From: Epiperipatus broadwayi
Taxonomy: Eukaryota; Onychophora; Udeonychophora; Euonychophora; Peripatidae
Assembly (NCBI GenBank): GCA_028023455.1
Contig: JAQFVV010006215.1
Coordinates: forward strand, 5,687,230 to 5,751,229
Reading direction: 5' to 3'
DNA length: 64,000 bases
A program made the translations under genes and the position numbers. Shown one piece after another: positions 46,822 through 58,609 of this stretch. Positions within the stretch are counted from its first letter, which is position 1; every line of letters starts with the position of its first letter. A model generated the notes under the pieces. The model saw only the letters and a program-made list of their open reading frames with translations. It was not told the origin of the DNA and did no database searches.

Positions 46822-47275
46822 AACAGTAGCAAATTCTCCGTATTGTCAAGCGTTGATGGTGGAGAGGTCAGCACAGCTGCCTTACAAGCAGTTGTCCCGT
46901 CCTGGCCAATGCTATGACACATGAAAAAAAATTCTCCGTATTGTGCAAGTCTTGGTTTTTTATCTTGAACTTATAGCTTTATAGTTAACTAAATAGATAA
47001 AAAGTGGCTGCTGGAGAATTGTATTAGATTCTAAAATCTAAGTGCAGTGCTCTCAGATCCAAATTTCCTCATTAATGAAAATCACAAGATACAAACTGGC
47101 CTGGAGCTATTGAATGAGTAGGCACTAGATAGGGATTTTATGCACAAACTTTCTTGCATCCATTGATTACTAAGGCTTGCACTGGGTGGTATTACTGTAT
47201 GGAGAGTTTGATACTATTTTATCAGCTTGTGTAAGAATAAGAAATGGTGATTATGTTATGTTTTGGTGGAGTTTT
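46822..47275 (+). repeat. Family Y hammerhead repeat (Y-e), hosting a SINE
   Basis: The Y landmarks CTTATAGCTTTATAGTTAAC, GTGCAGTGCTCTCAGATCC, CATCCATTGATTAC and GGTATTACTGTATGGAGAG are present, ending in GTGATTATGTTATG. The ribozyme region (about 47062-47105) has lost CTGANGA and reads AATTAATGAA, so it is dead. Near its left end it was hit by a SINE (46847-46928). Confidence 0.75.
46847..46928 (+). mobile_element. Short tRNA-derived SINE with perfect target-site duplication
   Basis: AAATTCTCCGTATTGT (16 bp) flanks both sides (46831-46846 and 46929-46944), which defines the SINE as about 82 bp including its A-rich tail. Head AGCGTTGATGGTGGAGAGGT, anticodon loop CTTACAA, end GGCCAATGCTATGACACATG. 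The T arm is damaged. This copy sets the boundaries for the family and implies LINE-type insertion. Confidence 0.88.
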
Positions 47276-47940
47276 TGCATTAGTAGATAGTTATGATGTG
47301 GGGGAATTGAAGTGAAGAGTGCACTGATAAAAAACTAAAAAATTTGAAAAAATATATAGTGAAATGATTATTAAACAAAATATTAAAATCATTTCCCATC
47401 TTGCATAAAAATGACATTATAAAAGTTATCAAGCTGTCAACATGCTTGTGGAGATTCAGGTATTTGATGCCTTCAGTTCAACTGAAGAACAAAGGCTTAT
47501 AAAATGCATGCATTATGAGAATGGGTGTTCTAAGTTTTTGTATTGGTAGATGGCTGCAATATGTTTGAGTTGGGATGATAGAGGCACTGATAAAAATCCA
47601 AAAAATGGAAGATATATATTTACAATGCAAAGTTCTTCTATAAAGTATTAAACATGAAAAGAAAACAGTCCCTATTTGCATAAGAATAATACCGAGATTC
47701 ATATGCTTGACATCTCTTGTTCATTTGAAGAGCAAAAGTTGTTCATGAAATGAATGCAAAGTGAAAGAGGGTGATCTAATTTCTACATTAGTAGATAGTT
47801 ATGAAAGACATTGATAAAAACCATACCACACAAGAATTATAAGTTACTAGAAGAATATAAAGTTTGTGCATTATAGGAATAACAACAAAACAAACTAAAG
47901 AATAAATAATAACTCTTAATTCAAAGCAGTCCCTGTTACA
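47240..47940. repeat. Degenerate tandem repeat, period about 245-255 bp
   Basis: Three diverged monomers can be followed through shared phrases: TAGTAGATAGTTATGATG / TGGTAGATGGCTGCAATATG / TAGTAGATAGTTATGAAAG near 47282, 47543 and 47789; CACTGATAAAAA in each; and TGCATAAAAATGACATTAT / TTGCATAAGAATAATACCG near 47402 and 47675. The frame at 47478-47702 is a shadow. It is probably an old local satellite. Confidence 0.6.
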
Positions 47941-49095
47941 TTTATTTATATTTCAATATTGAATTTATATGTATATTTGATAACTAATGAAACATATTCC
48001 AAAATAGTAATAATAATAAAAATATATTACACAACCATATTTTACTGATCTACTTTTTGTTAATAAATCAATTTAATTGTATAATAAAATTATTTTTACA
48101 TTAGTTCCTTTCTGATTTCTTTATTCTTATTGATTAGGTGCACTATTAAAATTTGAATGGTTTTTAATGTTAGTTTTTATGAATGCTGTAAGATTTTGAA
48201 TATTGAAAAGAATTCTGATATTCCACTCATGAATAGGTAGAAGAATGTAGGGATTCTTTCATATTAAAAAAAAAGGAACTAGGGAGATCATGTCAGTATT
48301 TTAGTACCAGAATTGTCAGGGTTGAGTTTCGAACCAGATATCTTTTAACTCACAAATTCACCATTCTACCACCACACTAAATGATTGCAGGATAATTTTT
48401 TCATAAAATAAATGAGTATAAAATATTTAAATATAATGAAATAGTTTTATAATTAGGCTTTCATAATAATTCTCAAAGTTTTTATGGCAGAAAGTGAATT
48501 TTTTTAAAACTAGATTTGCATTTTGAAGTGAATGTAGATTGAGTCTTAAGTTTTGTCATAAACTGTTGGGGTTCTTGCTATAAATGTTCTCTTGGATCAT
48601 CATTATTAAGATTTGCCTAATTTGGATGTGACACATATTTAATACTATTCTTATCCATCTCACATGAAGTTATCTTTTTCTCTGAGATTTAACAATCCAA
48701 TCATCATCCTGACTGAAACCATCTAGAAGGAAGAATGGGTTAGCTTATTCCAGATACTAATATATTTTAAGATTAGATTATAAGCAGACCATAACAATAT
48801 TAATAGATTAGAATGCATTTGGTAATTAATATCAAACATTTAAGAATAATAAAAATAGATTTTAATTTGGAGTTTTAAATTTAACATGCCTGTTTCAATT
48901 TAATCTAAATTATATATAAATATACAAATCAGCACGTACCCCAGGGAAAATCAGAAAATGGGTTTTCAAAAATAAAATAAATAAGACTTGAATTAAATTT
49001 TACTAGTTCTCAAAAACACCAGCATAGAAATTCTTTTTTGTTTTTCAGCCACCTGCAATTTTTCCATTATTGATTAAACATTTATTTAACTTGAT
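47941..49095. other. AT-rich intron sequence with one old tRNA-like relic
   Basis: Apart from the tRNA-like relic on the minus strand at about 48290-48395 (GGTAGAATGGTGAA then TGGTTCGAAACTC, resembling A- and B-box segments), I see no feature. The relic is weak. Confidence 0.4.
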
Positions 49096-49097
49096 AT

Positions 49098-49366
49098 TAA
49101 AACAGGCAAAACTCTCCACACAGTAGTGCCACTCAGTGCCAACCAGAGTAATCAATGGATACCAGAAGGCTTGTGCATAAAATTCCTATCTAGTGCCTAC
49201 TCATCCAATATCCACAGACTAGTTTCTGGCTTGTGGCCTTCGTCAGTGAGGAGCTTTGGATCTGAGAGTGGCACTACTGTATGGAGAGTTTTGCCTGTTT
49301 TAATGACAGTAATGTGGCTAGCATAAGAAATAGTGATCATGTGATGTTTAGTGGTTTAACGTGATA
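49098..49366 (-). repeat. Family Y hammerhead repeat (Y-f), truncated with a short inverted end
   Basis: It starts AAAACAGGCAAAACTCTCC, runs through the ribozyme to CTTTGGATCTGAGAG, then flips into GTGGCACTACTGTATGGAGA and ends GTGATCATGTGATGTTTAGT. This is a compact example of the tandem/inverted form. The 66-codon frame here is a shadow. Confidence 0.8.
49211..49252 (-). ncRNA. Hammerhead ribozyme in Y-f
   Basis: Core CTGACGA (TCGTCAG at 49240-49246), GAAA (TTTC at 49223-49226) and GTC (GAC at 49217-49219) are intact, with the same stem II as Y-b. Stem I TCCTCA/TGTGGA has one mismatch. It may retain activity. Confidence 0.75.
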
Positions 49367-50609
49367 TATAAATAATTTTCATTATAAGCAAAATTTTCTT
49401 TATAATTACTTATGCTACTCTACAATAATACACTCTTTGAATGTGTAGTCATCATTTTAACTATTAAAATCAATTACTAATCATGGGTAAGATCATACTG
49501 TGCTATCACCTGCTGATATATATATATATTTATTCTTGGCCATGACATATCGTTGATTCAAACTCCTAGGTTGAATTAGTAACACACTATAATAATGAAA
49601 GTTTGGTGAATAGATCAATTGAAAATGATTTATATTTGAGAATGTGAAAAAATTATTGACACATGATTTATAGATGGGGATATAAAAAAGTTATGTTTTG
49701 TTGCTTGGTAGTTCACATACAGTTTGAGTACCAGAAATTACAGAATTGACTGTAATCCATGGATCTTGTCCCCTGTAAATCAAAGTAATTTGAATTCTAA
49801 ACAGTAAAGAAAATCATTATTGTCATTCACTGTAATGTTTATTGCTTATATAAATTTACATTTAAATTAAAACAATAAGAGATCAGAATTAATGTAATAC
49901 AATGTAATTTATTTATAAATGTGTTCAAGTAGCTTTATATAATAATTTTAATTTTCCCTTACATATCTTAATTTTTTTTTATATTAGGCATTGATAATCT
50001 CTCTTGTTATTTTCAGCCATTTATGCCAGCAGTGATTTAGTCAACAGCTCATAGCAGAGCAATGTATTTTTGCTTTGGCCAGCAGCATCTCTGAGTTTAT
50101 GTACCTATATTCAAAAATTTCTACTTCATCTAAGAAACCATTTAAAAATATATCGCATGTGATGACTACCATTTTTTCAGGCAATATGAAATGTTTCTCT
50201 ATTCTTTCAGTGATCAGTTTACTTATATTTTACATTGTCCAAGCATAATATGGATAAAAGAGATTCAATATTTTATTCACCCAAATATTATTTTGTTGGA
50301 TTGTTATCAAAAACATATTATTATTCATTGTTTTTTTTATATAGGACTACGAATGAAAATAGATATCATTATTTTATAGTATTTGCTAAGAATAGATTTA
50401 CATAAGTAAGTAGAAAGACATATATATACACAGTAGCATTATATAGTTATATTGACTGATATATTCACTTAAAAAGTGTTACATGTTTATTGTAAAATTG
50501 TGCGTAAAGGAAATTTTTTATACAAATTGTTAAAGCAGTTTTATTAATGACTTGAATAATGATAGTTTTTAAGATATATGTGACTTTGTTAATATATATT
50601 TGCATTTAG
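49367..50609. other. Intron sequence before the second galactokinase exon
   Basis: No supported feature. A frame at 50191-50379 is not convincing. Confidence 0.4.
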
Positions 50610-50760
50610 ATAATAAATCAAAATTTGATACTGATGTCTTTAACCGTATTCATCATGTAATTAAAGAAATTCGGAGAACGGAAGAGGGCGCTGTTGCCCT
50701 CATTGCTGGAAATTATAATCGGTTTGGTTCTTTAATGAATGAAAGTCATAATTCATTGCG
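50610..50760 (+). CDS. Galactokinase exon, internal exon 2 of 3 in the window
   Basis: A 151 bp exon between acceptor TTTGCATTTAG (AG at 50608-50609) and donor GTAAGT at 50761. With the G from the previous exon it reads DNKSKFDTDVFNRIHHVI, then KEIRRTEEGAVALIAGNYNR, then FGSLMNESHNSL and two bases of Arg. The VIKEIRRT...MNESHNSLR stretch is the conserved galactokinase segment preceding the GHMP motif 3 region. Phase (enter with 2 bases, leave with 2 bases) agrees with both neighbours, which strongly supports one gene. Confidence 0.95.
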
Positions 50761-51329
50761 GTAAGTTGAATGAATGAAAGTATTTAGTTTTAAATGCTGA
50801 TTTGAAATATATTCTCTTTTAATACATCAATATATATTACTATATTCTGAATTGCGATCATTTGAAATGTTTTCTTCTAACCAATCATATTCATAGCTTT
50901 CAACATCTTTGAAGCAAACACTCAACACTTCTATCATAAAGTATGTGCGCGCTAGGGCTAGTTTTTAACATACTGCTTTTAATTCATTAATAAATAATCA
51001 GGAGGTTAATTGCTTGGCATGTAGGAATTGCAACACCGGGAGTGATAGAATGAAACCACAATCTATTTATAGTGCATCATTCAACCGCTACGCTAAATTT
51101 ATCATGCAGTAGAATTCATTAAAATTTATTAAATTCTAGAGTGAATTTTGAATGAGAAAAACTTTCCAAATAATTTATTGGATCTAAGTAATCATTATGA
51201 AACTATAGCACGAACATTTTACAATTTTAAACTTCTGTTTGCATCTTTATTATTATTACTATTATGTTCTTAATAGATTTGACCCAATATGTAATTGTGT
51301 ATTACTGAGAAATAAGATTTGTATTAATG

Positions 51330-53290
51330 CAAAACTAGAGAAAAGAAATCTATTAAGAAAGACAATAATAATAATTGATATTCCTAAACTTCAAAACACT
51401 CCAATGAATTTAAATTAGAATTTGAAAATTGTTTTCAGTGAATTTAAATTAGAATTTGAAAATTGTTTTAAAGTATTAACAGACTGTAAATAGTTCAGGT
51501 ATGACTGAAATCAATAAAAAGATAATTGATATTCTACCAAGAATTGCAAGAAAGATATATACTATACAAAAAAACAATTTATTAGTACATTTTTTTACCG
51601 AGACAAGATTATTTTTGAAAAAAAAAAAAAGGATTATAATATATTTAAAAAATGATCCATTAAGAAAACTTTAATATTTAGAGTTTTATGCAATGGTAAT
51701 CTAAAGTGAAAAGAACATTTTAGCATTAGAAGGAAAATTATTTCAGCAATAAAAGAAAAGATGAAATTATTGTTAAAAAGATAGATGACATTATGAAATT
51801 GTTAGAAGAGTTTTATAAAGAAATATAATAATAAAAAACAAAGTATCCATTATAATTAATATTTTAAATTGCCAAGTATTTTAAATGAAATAAGATATAT
51901 TTAAATCTATAAAAAGAGAAAAAGATCCAGGAAGTAATGGAATTATTGATATTTTAACAAAAAGTAAGTGGAGAAATTGAAAAATTGTTGGCAAAGATAT
52001 GATAAACATATACCAAATAATTAGAAGAATGCAGTAATAATATTGATATTTAAAAAAGATGATAAAGAAGATATTAGAAATTACAGATCTATTAGTTTTC
52101 CATCACTTCTATAATAAATCTTTTCCAAGATAATTACAACTGATCTACAGCAAACTTTGGATTTCAATCAAACAAAAACAACAATAACAAACTGGTTTTA
52201 TATGTGGGTACATCCAAATATTGAGAAATTATAGAAAAGTTTAATGAGTATAAGCTGCATTTTACTTTGAATTTGTATATTATGAAAAATCATTTGATTC
52301 TAGAAGCATTTTCATAGTGATTAAAAAATTGGATCATCAAGATGCAGATCTACTATGTCACATTCTGAAGAATATTTATCAAAATGCAATAGCAATGATT
52401 AGATTATGTGATGATAACTTTGAGATGGATGTATGACAGGATGATTTCATATTCTCAAAACCTTTTCCACCAGTTTTACAAGAAGTATTTTGGGTATTAA
52501 AATGAGAAGCTAAGACAGTAAAAGTAAATGAAAATTATATAAGTCATCTAGATTTTGAAAATGAATGCTTTAGAATTTTAGGTACTGTTGCAATAGTTAT
52601 CAGATGAAAGAAGAAAATAGAACTAAAAAGAAATGCTAAAAAAAGACTAAAGTAGTGTTCAATGAATTTTTTCAAAAGAAGAAAATAAAGATTGATAATC
52701 ATGAATTAGAAGAAGCCAACAACTGCACATATTTTGTCGGATTTTTAATGCAGATAGAAACATAGTGGATGAAAATAAGATAGAATTAAATTCAGATGGA
52801 ATATTGAAATAAGTTAGTATTAAAAGGAACTATAAGTGTTTGAAAAGGAAAATTTTTAATAGTTTACCAATTTTTTACATATGGGCTTAAGACTTTGACT
52901 TTCAACAAAAGAACAATATAGAGACTTCAGTTTACTCAATGAAGTATGGAGAGATGTATGTTGAGAATGCAAGAAGGAATCAAAAGCAAAGGGTAAGAGA
53001 ACAAACATCACCAATATCATTAAAAGAATTAAGAAATTAAAATAGAACTGGATTGACAAAAGATAATAATATATGGACAGTTAAAGTTTTAAAGTGAATC
53101 CCAAAACATTGTAAGAGACTTAAAAAGAGATTACATATTAGATGGATAGATGAAATAAGGAAGTTTGTTGATATGATGAAAAGAAGAGAGCTATGGGTTA
53201 GAGAAAGTCAATTAAATTTGGAGAGGCTTTCAGTCTGCAGGGGATTGATTATGCTTGAAAACGATAATATAAATATTTTACAGACCTCTT
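51330..53290 (+). pseudogene. RTE-like LINE, degenerate 3' half
   Basis: The + strand frames, broken by many stops, follow the order of a LINE reverse transcriptase: LLEEFYKE near 51810, EKDPGSNGI (usual form KAPGxDGI) near 51920, YEKSFDS near 52280, a QDD...PPVLQ block near 52440, then the tail with CLKRKIFN, MERCMLR-like and DNNIWTVKVL near 53070. The catalytic ADD block is not recognisable (HLDFENEC at that place). The 3' end near 53290 matches the fragment at 9.2-9.8 kb. Confidence 0.82.
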
Positions 53291-54331
53291 AGTATTGGAT
53301 TTATCAGTTAAATTTAATATTTTGGAATAGGATATGTGTAATATGCTGCTGTAAAGGAAACTGTAAATTTCTATTTACAAGTAAATATAATTTTTTTTTT
53401 TTTAAAAAAAAAACTGTCACTATGTAGATAATAGTAAACAATCTTTGAATATATCACTGAAGGCAAAGATCTTTCTACTATCATCTCAGAAAGACACAAT
53501 GAAGAAAAAAATCTAACTGATAATTGCTGAATGATGAGAATTTTTTTTTTTTCATTTTAACTTTATTCTCTACTTATAATAACCGACTATCCATTTACTA
53601 AATAATATTGGATAGATAATCTATCTAAAAGAAAAATATTAAATCTCTTGTAACTTGGAAAGTTTCACTCAACATGTATTCAAACCCCAGGTTTTGGGAA
53701 TAATAGAATACTATTATATCACGAGAGCTTCTTATGATTATGTAAATATTTATGTGTATCTTGTCATGACTGTTTTCACAAATAAAAAATGATATTTTTT
53801 TTTCTTGAGGGGAAAAGAGTTCTTTTGTGTTGTGAATGATAATCAACATTCCTTGTCAGTCATTCAGTAAAATTTACAATTCTTTTTCAGGTTGGACTGA
53901 CTGAATCACAAATAACATTCATGATTCTTTTTAAGACTAAGGATCTTTGTTCCCATATGTAAAAAAAAATCTAAGGCTGTTAGAAATGGAATGTACAAAA
54001 TAGATAGTTTATGATAACGTTCATTTTTGTAACTCGTGAATTAAGAATTTTTTTAATTAAAATTATGGTCAATTTGTAAATATCATTGAATGATAGATTA
54101 TGCTCAGTAAAACAGTGATGCTTTTATCGATGCTTTTGAAAATGATTTTTATCATCCTTGCTACTTTCATTTATTTGTACCATTACAACAGACACATGTA
54201 GATATGTGGAGACTAGTCATGTTGAAGGTAATTGTCTCATTTATCCTGATAGCATGTGGGGGTAGGGGCAGAAATAAGAGGTTTATTTTATTGTTGTATT
54301 TTTATTAGTTTTGTTTACTTTTTTACCAAGG
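53291..54331. other. AT-rich intron sequence
   Basis: No supported feature. The frame at 53625-53849 is not convincing. Confidence 0.4.
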
Positions 54332-54342
54332 ATATTAAATAT

Positions 54343-54789
54343 ATAGTCAAAATAAGAATCATAGATCACATCTCTATTCTCTTAAGCTCGTAAGTTATAA
54401 ACAATGAGGATTGCCAATTCCTCAACAAGCTTTGTGATAAATGCTTAGCCAGAGAAAGCATTTAAAATATCTCTGTCAGGACCCCTCCCCCCCAAACCCC
54501 TGACCATGGTTTCATGCTTTGGCACTCCTCAGAGAGGTGCCAGGGTAAGTTCAGACACTAGATCTAAAAATACCAACCCAAAGCCAGCATTTATCTAAAA
54601 GTTATCTATTGAGTTGAAAATCTGAAATTTTCAGATACCTACATGTCTTCAAACCCAGCTATCCAACTCAAATAGCTATATGGGGCTGATAGATTTTCAG
54701 CCATACCATATATTAGTAGTCTTAGCAATATAACATCGCATAAGATAAGGTAGAGACTGTAAATAGTCAAAATAAGAGTCATAGATCAC
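54343..54789 (-). mobile_element. Family X hammerhead element, slightly more than one unit (X-b)
   Basis: It is flanked by an 11 bp duplication, ATATTAAATAT (54332-54342 and 54790-54800). It opens with ATAGTCAAAATAAG, and the same sequence restarts at 54763, so the unit is 420 bp and the insert is 1.06 units. The body contains GCCAATTCCTCAACAAGC, GACACTAGATCTAAAAATAC, CATGTCTTCAAACCCAGC and CAAATAGCTATATGGGGC. A greater-than-unit copy with no LTR or protein fits reverse transcription of a multimeric or circular RNA. Confidence 0.88.
54496..54538 (-). ncRNA. Hammerhead ribozyme in X-b, all core bases intact
   Basis: On the minus strand: stem I ACCTCT (complement at 54533-54538) with AGGGGT (complement at 54496-54501), six pairs with one G-U; core CTGAGGA (TCCTCAG at 54526-54532); stem II GTGC/GCAT around CAAA; GAAA (TTTC at 54510-54513); stem III ACC/GGT with a two-base loop; cleavage after GTC (GAC at 54502-54504). 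It is the best-paired member of family X and is antisense to galactokinase. Confidence 0.88.
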
Positions 54790-54800
54790 ATATTAAATAT

Positions 54801-55160
54801 GTGTTTGCAATCTGATCCCCTATGTTATAGAATAGTTTTATGTATGCGATTTTATTTTGAGAGGCTACTTTTTGACAAATTAAGGCAACAAAATTATAAT
54901 GAATGTAAAAGTATAGAAAAACATAATAGAATTAAAGACAAATCAATTTACTACAAGTAAGTTCAGTAATATTGTCAAGTTAAGAAATAGATGATAGCAA
55001 TATGGAATGATATTAATATTGATTATTCACAATACTGTCAACAGTAGTATATTATTTAAAACTTAATGAAAGTAATTATAAATGATTCATGAATAGTAAC
55101 ACAAAACAGAAGGAAATACCTCTGATCTGCATGATTCAATCATTGCCAATGCTGCTATTC
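54801..55160. other. AT-rich intron sequence
   Basis: No supported feature. Confidence 0.4.
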
Positions 55161-55169
55161 TAAAAGAAT

Positions 55170-56290
55170 ATCCATAATTGCAGGAAAATCTGGAGTTTGG
55201 GGATTTTATATCAAATAAAATTTAAAAAATGGATCACTTACCTATTGACATTTTAAAAGTTAATGAAGTAAAGGAAATTGTATTAGGAGATTTCATATCA
55301 AGAGATCATAATCTCTATTATTAAAAAAAAAGAAGAAAATGATGTCATTTTCAATATCACAAAGAATATTGTAAAGATTGTTATTGAATATAATCATGTA
55401 AATGATTCAATGATATCAGTTCTAGTTTAAGAATAACCAGCCATTCAACACTACTTTAATACAAATCTATGACTCAAGCATTCACACAAGTAATTAGAAG
55501 AAATTGGGGGGGGGGGGTATTGTTATAATCAGTCAGAAGTAAATAAATTTGCAATGACTTAATAAGCAATTGGATTGTCAATTTTGAAAATAGAAAGGAG
55601 ATGCTGCTGGTCCTACATAGACTTGGCAGCAGAATGATTAATAAAACTTGTGAATCCAATGAACTTTTTATTACTAATATATTATTTCCTAGCCAAAGCA
55701 GTGTGTGTGAACACATCAAGAACACTGGATGGAATTCAAAGAATTTATTCAGTTTGAATGCATTCTTGGAACTTAATCGGAGATGACTTAAATTTTAATA
55801 GCAAAAACATATCCAGGAAATTTGAATTGCTCATGTATAAACTTAGGTAAAATTGGACAAGATATGCAAGCTTATTTTTTAAATAACATGCCTATTATTG
55901 TTAAGAATAACATTAAAAATAAACTTGAGGTTTAGATGTACTTGATGGTGAATTCAATGAACTGTTAATGGAAGAGTAATTTGAAAAAAATAAAATAAAA
56001 TGAAATAATTAGAAAGTCAAAATTGATGTTAGTAGTTACTATATGTGGAAAAATAAATAAACCAAAATTTTAAAAAGAATACAATGTTTCAAGTGAACAG
56101 AATAGGAAATGCCAAAGAATATTCAGAAAATCATGAACCAGCATTATAACAATATTTGCAAAAAAGCCCCAACAAAATCATTGAAAATAGAAACTAATTT
56201 GGAAAAACAAGAGCTGCCTTTTAGTAAATTTATGAGGTCAAAAAAATTGTAGGTATGAGTAGGTTTACTGAAAAATATCAGTGTGTGCAT
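55170..56290 (+). pseudogene. LINE endonuclease fragment, degenerate
   Basis: Around 55570-55790 the + frame reads NWIVNFENRKEMLLVLHRLG, SNELFITNILFPSQSSV and NTGWNSKNLF, resembling the C-terminal half of an AP-endonuclease of RTE-type LINEs (block usually N.L.I..T.FP followed by T W.SP). The following 500 bases carry the linker with many stops. A G run (55508-55516) interrupts the upstream part. It could belong to the same LINE family as 51.3-53.3 kb, but the order (5' part downstream of 3' part) means separate insertions. Confidence 0.6.
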
Positions 56291-56384
56291 TATAAACAAA
56301 ATAATAAGTATTGGAGATAGAAGGAATATATAAAAACATTATGCAATCATGAGATTTTTAATGGAGTAATCTAAGTAGAGCAGA

Positions 56385-56450
56385 AACTCATAATGCAATG
56401 ATTGAGCATTCATCTTCCATGCAGCTGATCTGGGTTTGAATCAAATAAAT
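56385..56450 (+). repeat. Decayed tRNA-like SINE head
   Basis: TAATGCAATGATTGAGCATT, CTTCCATGCAGCTGATCTGG and GTTTGAATC resemble the tRNA-derived SINE head. The A box is poor and the tail is missing. Confidence 0.4.
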
Positions 56451-57153
56451 TTAAAATTTTTTTAGTGGGCTTGAAGTTTTTCTTAATAGTAGCCAATTCA
56501 TAGCTAACTATAACAATATTGGTCAGAAAATGGATATTAAGCTATTATTAGCTAATGAGTGAATGGAAAATCACTCAAACTTTTCACAACTGGCTTGATG
56601 CAGTACTTCATCTACTATTGTACACTGAATAGTTTCTAAGCTTGAATTTTGTTTTCTATTAAAATCTGTATTGTTGGGTGATCGTTTCTCTTAATTCTTA
56701 ACTGTTGCATTTTTTTTCAGTGCTTCAGTATATTAATAAGGGAGAAACTGGGTTACCTAACTTTTAAATACCTTATATTAATTATAGAAAAAACCCATTA
56801 ATTAAATAATAAAGGAATTCAAATAAAATAAAATATTAATTGATAAATAGTATTCTCAACTTGGATTTGGTAGGAAGAGTAGATGAAAATCATTATTAGT
56901 AGATGAAGAATACCAGAAGATATTTTTTTAGATGATAGTAATAATTAATTGGTAGGAAATAAAAGCATACTTTTAAAAATGACCAGGGTTAATGTAATGT
57001 GACCATAAATTGTTTTAATGTCAATTGCATAATATATAATATTTTTATTTATATGAATTAAACGTTTTAATTTTTGTAATTAATGTTGTTCATGGTTATT
57101 ACCACAATTATAGTAGCAAGAATTTTTAATGATGTTGATTGGTTATTTTTTAG
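56451..57153. other. Intron sequence before the third galactokinase exon
   Basis: No supported feature. Confidence 0.4.
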
Positions 57154-57316
57154 AGACTATTATGAAGTTTCTTGTCCAGAATTAGATGAGCTAGTAGATG
57201 CTGCAAGAGAAATTCCTGGAGTTTTTGGATCACGAATGACTGGAGGAGGATTTGGAGGTTGCACTGTTACTCTTTTAAAAAAAGAAAGTGTTGAGTTGGC
57301 CGTTAAGCACGTTAAG
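57154..57316 (+). CDS. Galactokinase exon carrying GHMP motif 3
   Basis: A 163 bp exon between acceptor GTTATTTTTTAG (AG at 57152-57153) and donor GTATAC at 57317. It completes an Arg codon and reads [70 protein letters not shown] is the glycine-rich third motif of GHMP kinases that contributes to the sugar/ATP site and is essentially identical to animal GALK1. The exon ends in phase 0. The last exon (about 35 residues in GALK1 proteins) is not in the window. The open frame on either side (from 57083 and to 57370) is intron. Confidence 0.95.
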
Positions 57317-58605
57317 GTATACAAAGGTTTCGAGGATAGTTTTTTTTTTGGAAAAAAAAAAAGAGACTAAGAAATGCTACTTACACACACACACACTTAT
57401 ATATAAATGAATCATTGACCAGCTACTTAACATGAATAAAATCTAATTTTTTATTTAATTTTTGCCACACAAGTTAATGCTTTCAAAAGTTTAATGGAGT
57501 AAAGTTTTGACAAATATGTCTATTAGATAATTATATATTTGGATATTATTAAATATCGTAAACACACAGAAATATATTATTGTAATTAGTAGCCACATAT
57601 AAATTAATTCACACATGCTAATTCCAAAAGAAAGAAAAAAGTGAACAAAAAATTTGAGTTTTGTAATGGTACAAATATTCACATGAGAATCCTTTAATGT
57701 GTTTATGGGATATCTTGCATGTTTTTAAACTTTTTTGGAAGCAAACTTTTTTTCTGGAAAACGTTAAAACTATTGTGTTATCTTCTTTATCTAATTAATG
57801 CTAACACTCAATGCAACATCATTTTAGAGTTTTTTTTAAGATAATCTATAAAATGTAAGTGGAGTTTATTTCTGCAAAGAAAGCTATGTTTCAATTATTC
57901 ATAAAATCCTTTTTATGACATCTTGTTATTCTTCATCTGTCTCACATGTCCACTCCAATCAAGAAATGCTTTTCAAATTTAGATTTAATATCACTTCTAA
58001 TAGGCTGAGGATTATATTTTGTCCCTATGATTTTGCTATCATATTTTTAGGATACCATTAGGCATATATACAATATTATTAAGCATTTTTTAAATTTATT
58101 TTTTTACTATCTTTATACTGCATCAGTTTGTGCTTATCTTCTATACAATAAATTTTAAGACCCTATATTCATCTAATGTAATCAATTTATTTACATCACT
58201 ATGATGAAATATTACTTTTTTAACTTTTAAATGCAAATATAGAACAATGTAGTCTGTGTTGAATCTCACCATCCAAATTTACCATTCTGTCCAAAAAGTT
58301 AAGTTATAATTATCCAAGGTAAAAGTTGCTGAAGATTTTACTTTCATTATAGACTGATAAAACATTTAAAAAAAAAACTGCCTTCAAAACATGAAGAATA
58401 TCTGTTTATTTAGTAAAAATAACAATTATCAGTCTAGTGAAGAATAAGAAAATGAAGTTATTATTATTATTATTTTGATCAATTCAAATTAAAAATCTTA
58501 TCATCAAATCTTTATGATGCCTTAATGCTTATTTTATGGAGCCACCTATAAATTACCTTAAAGATTACTAGCATAAAAATGAAAAAGAAAGTTGGGACAG
58601 TAAAT
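57317..58605. other. AT-rich intron sequence
   Basis: No supported feature. There is a CA run near 57385-57400. Confidence 0.4.
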
Positions 58606-58609
58606 ATCC

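Noticed and set aside
47062-47110. Hammerhead ribozyme in Y-e
   Set aside because: The position is homologous but reads AATTAATGAAAATC with no core, and GAAA is ACAAA; no activity is expected.
57317-57370. Coding continuation after AVKHVK
   Set aside because: A GT donor follows directly, and the read-through is F/K low complexity ending in an A run.
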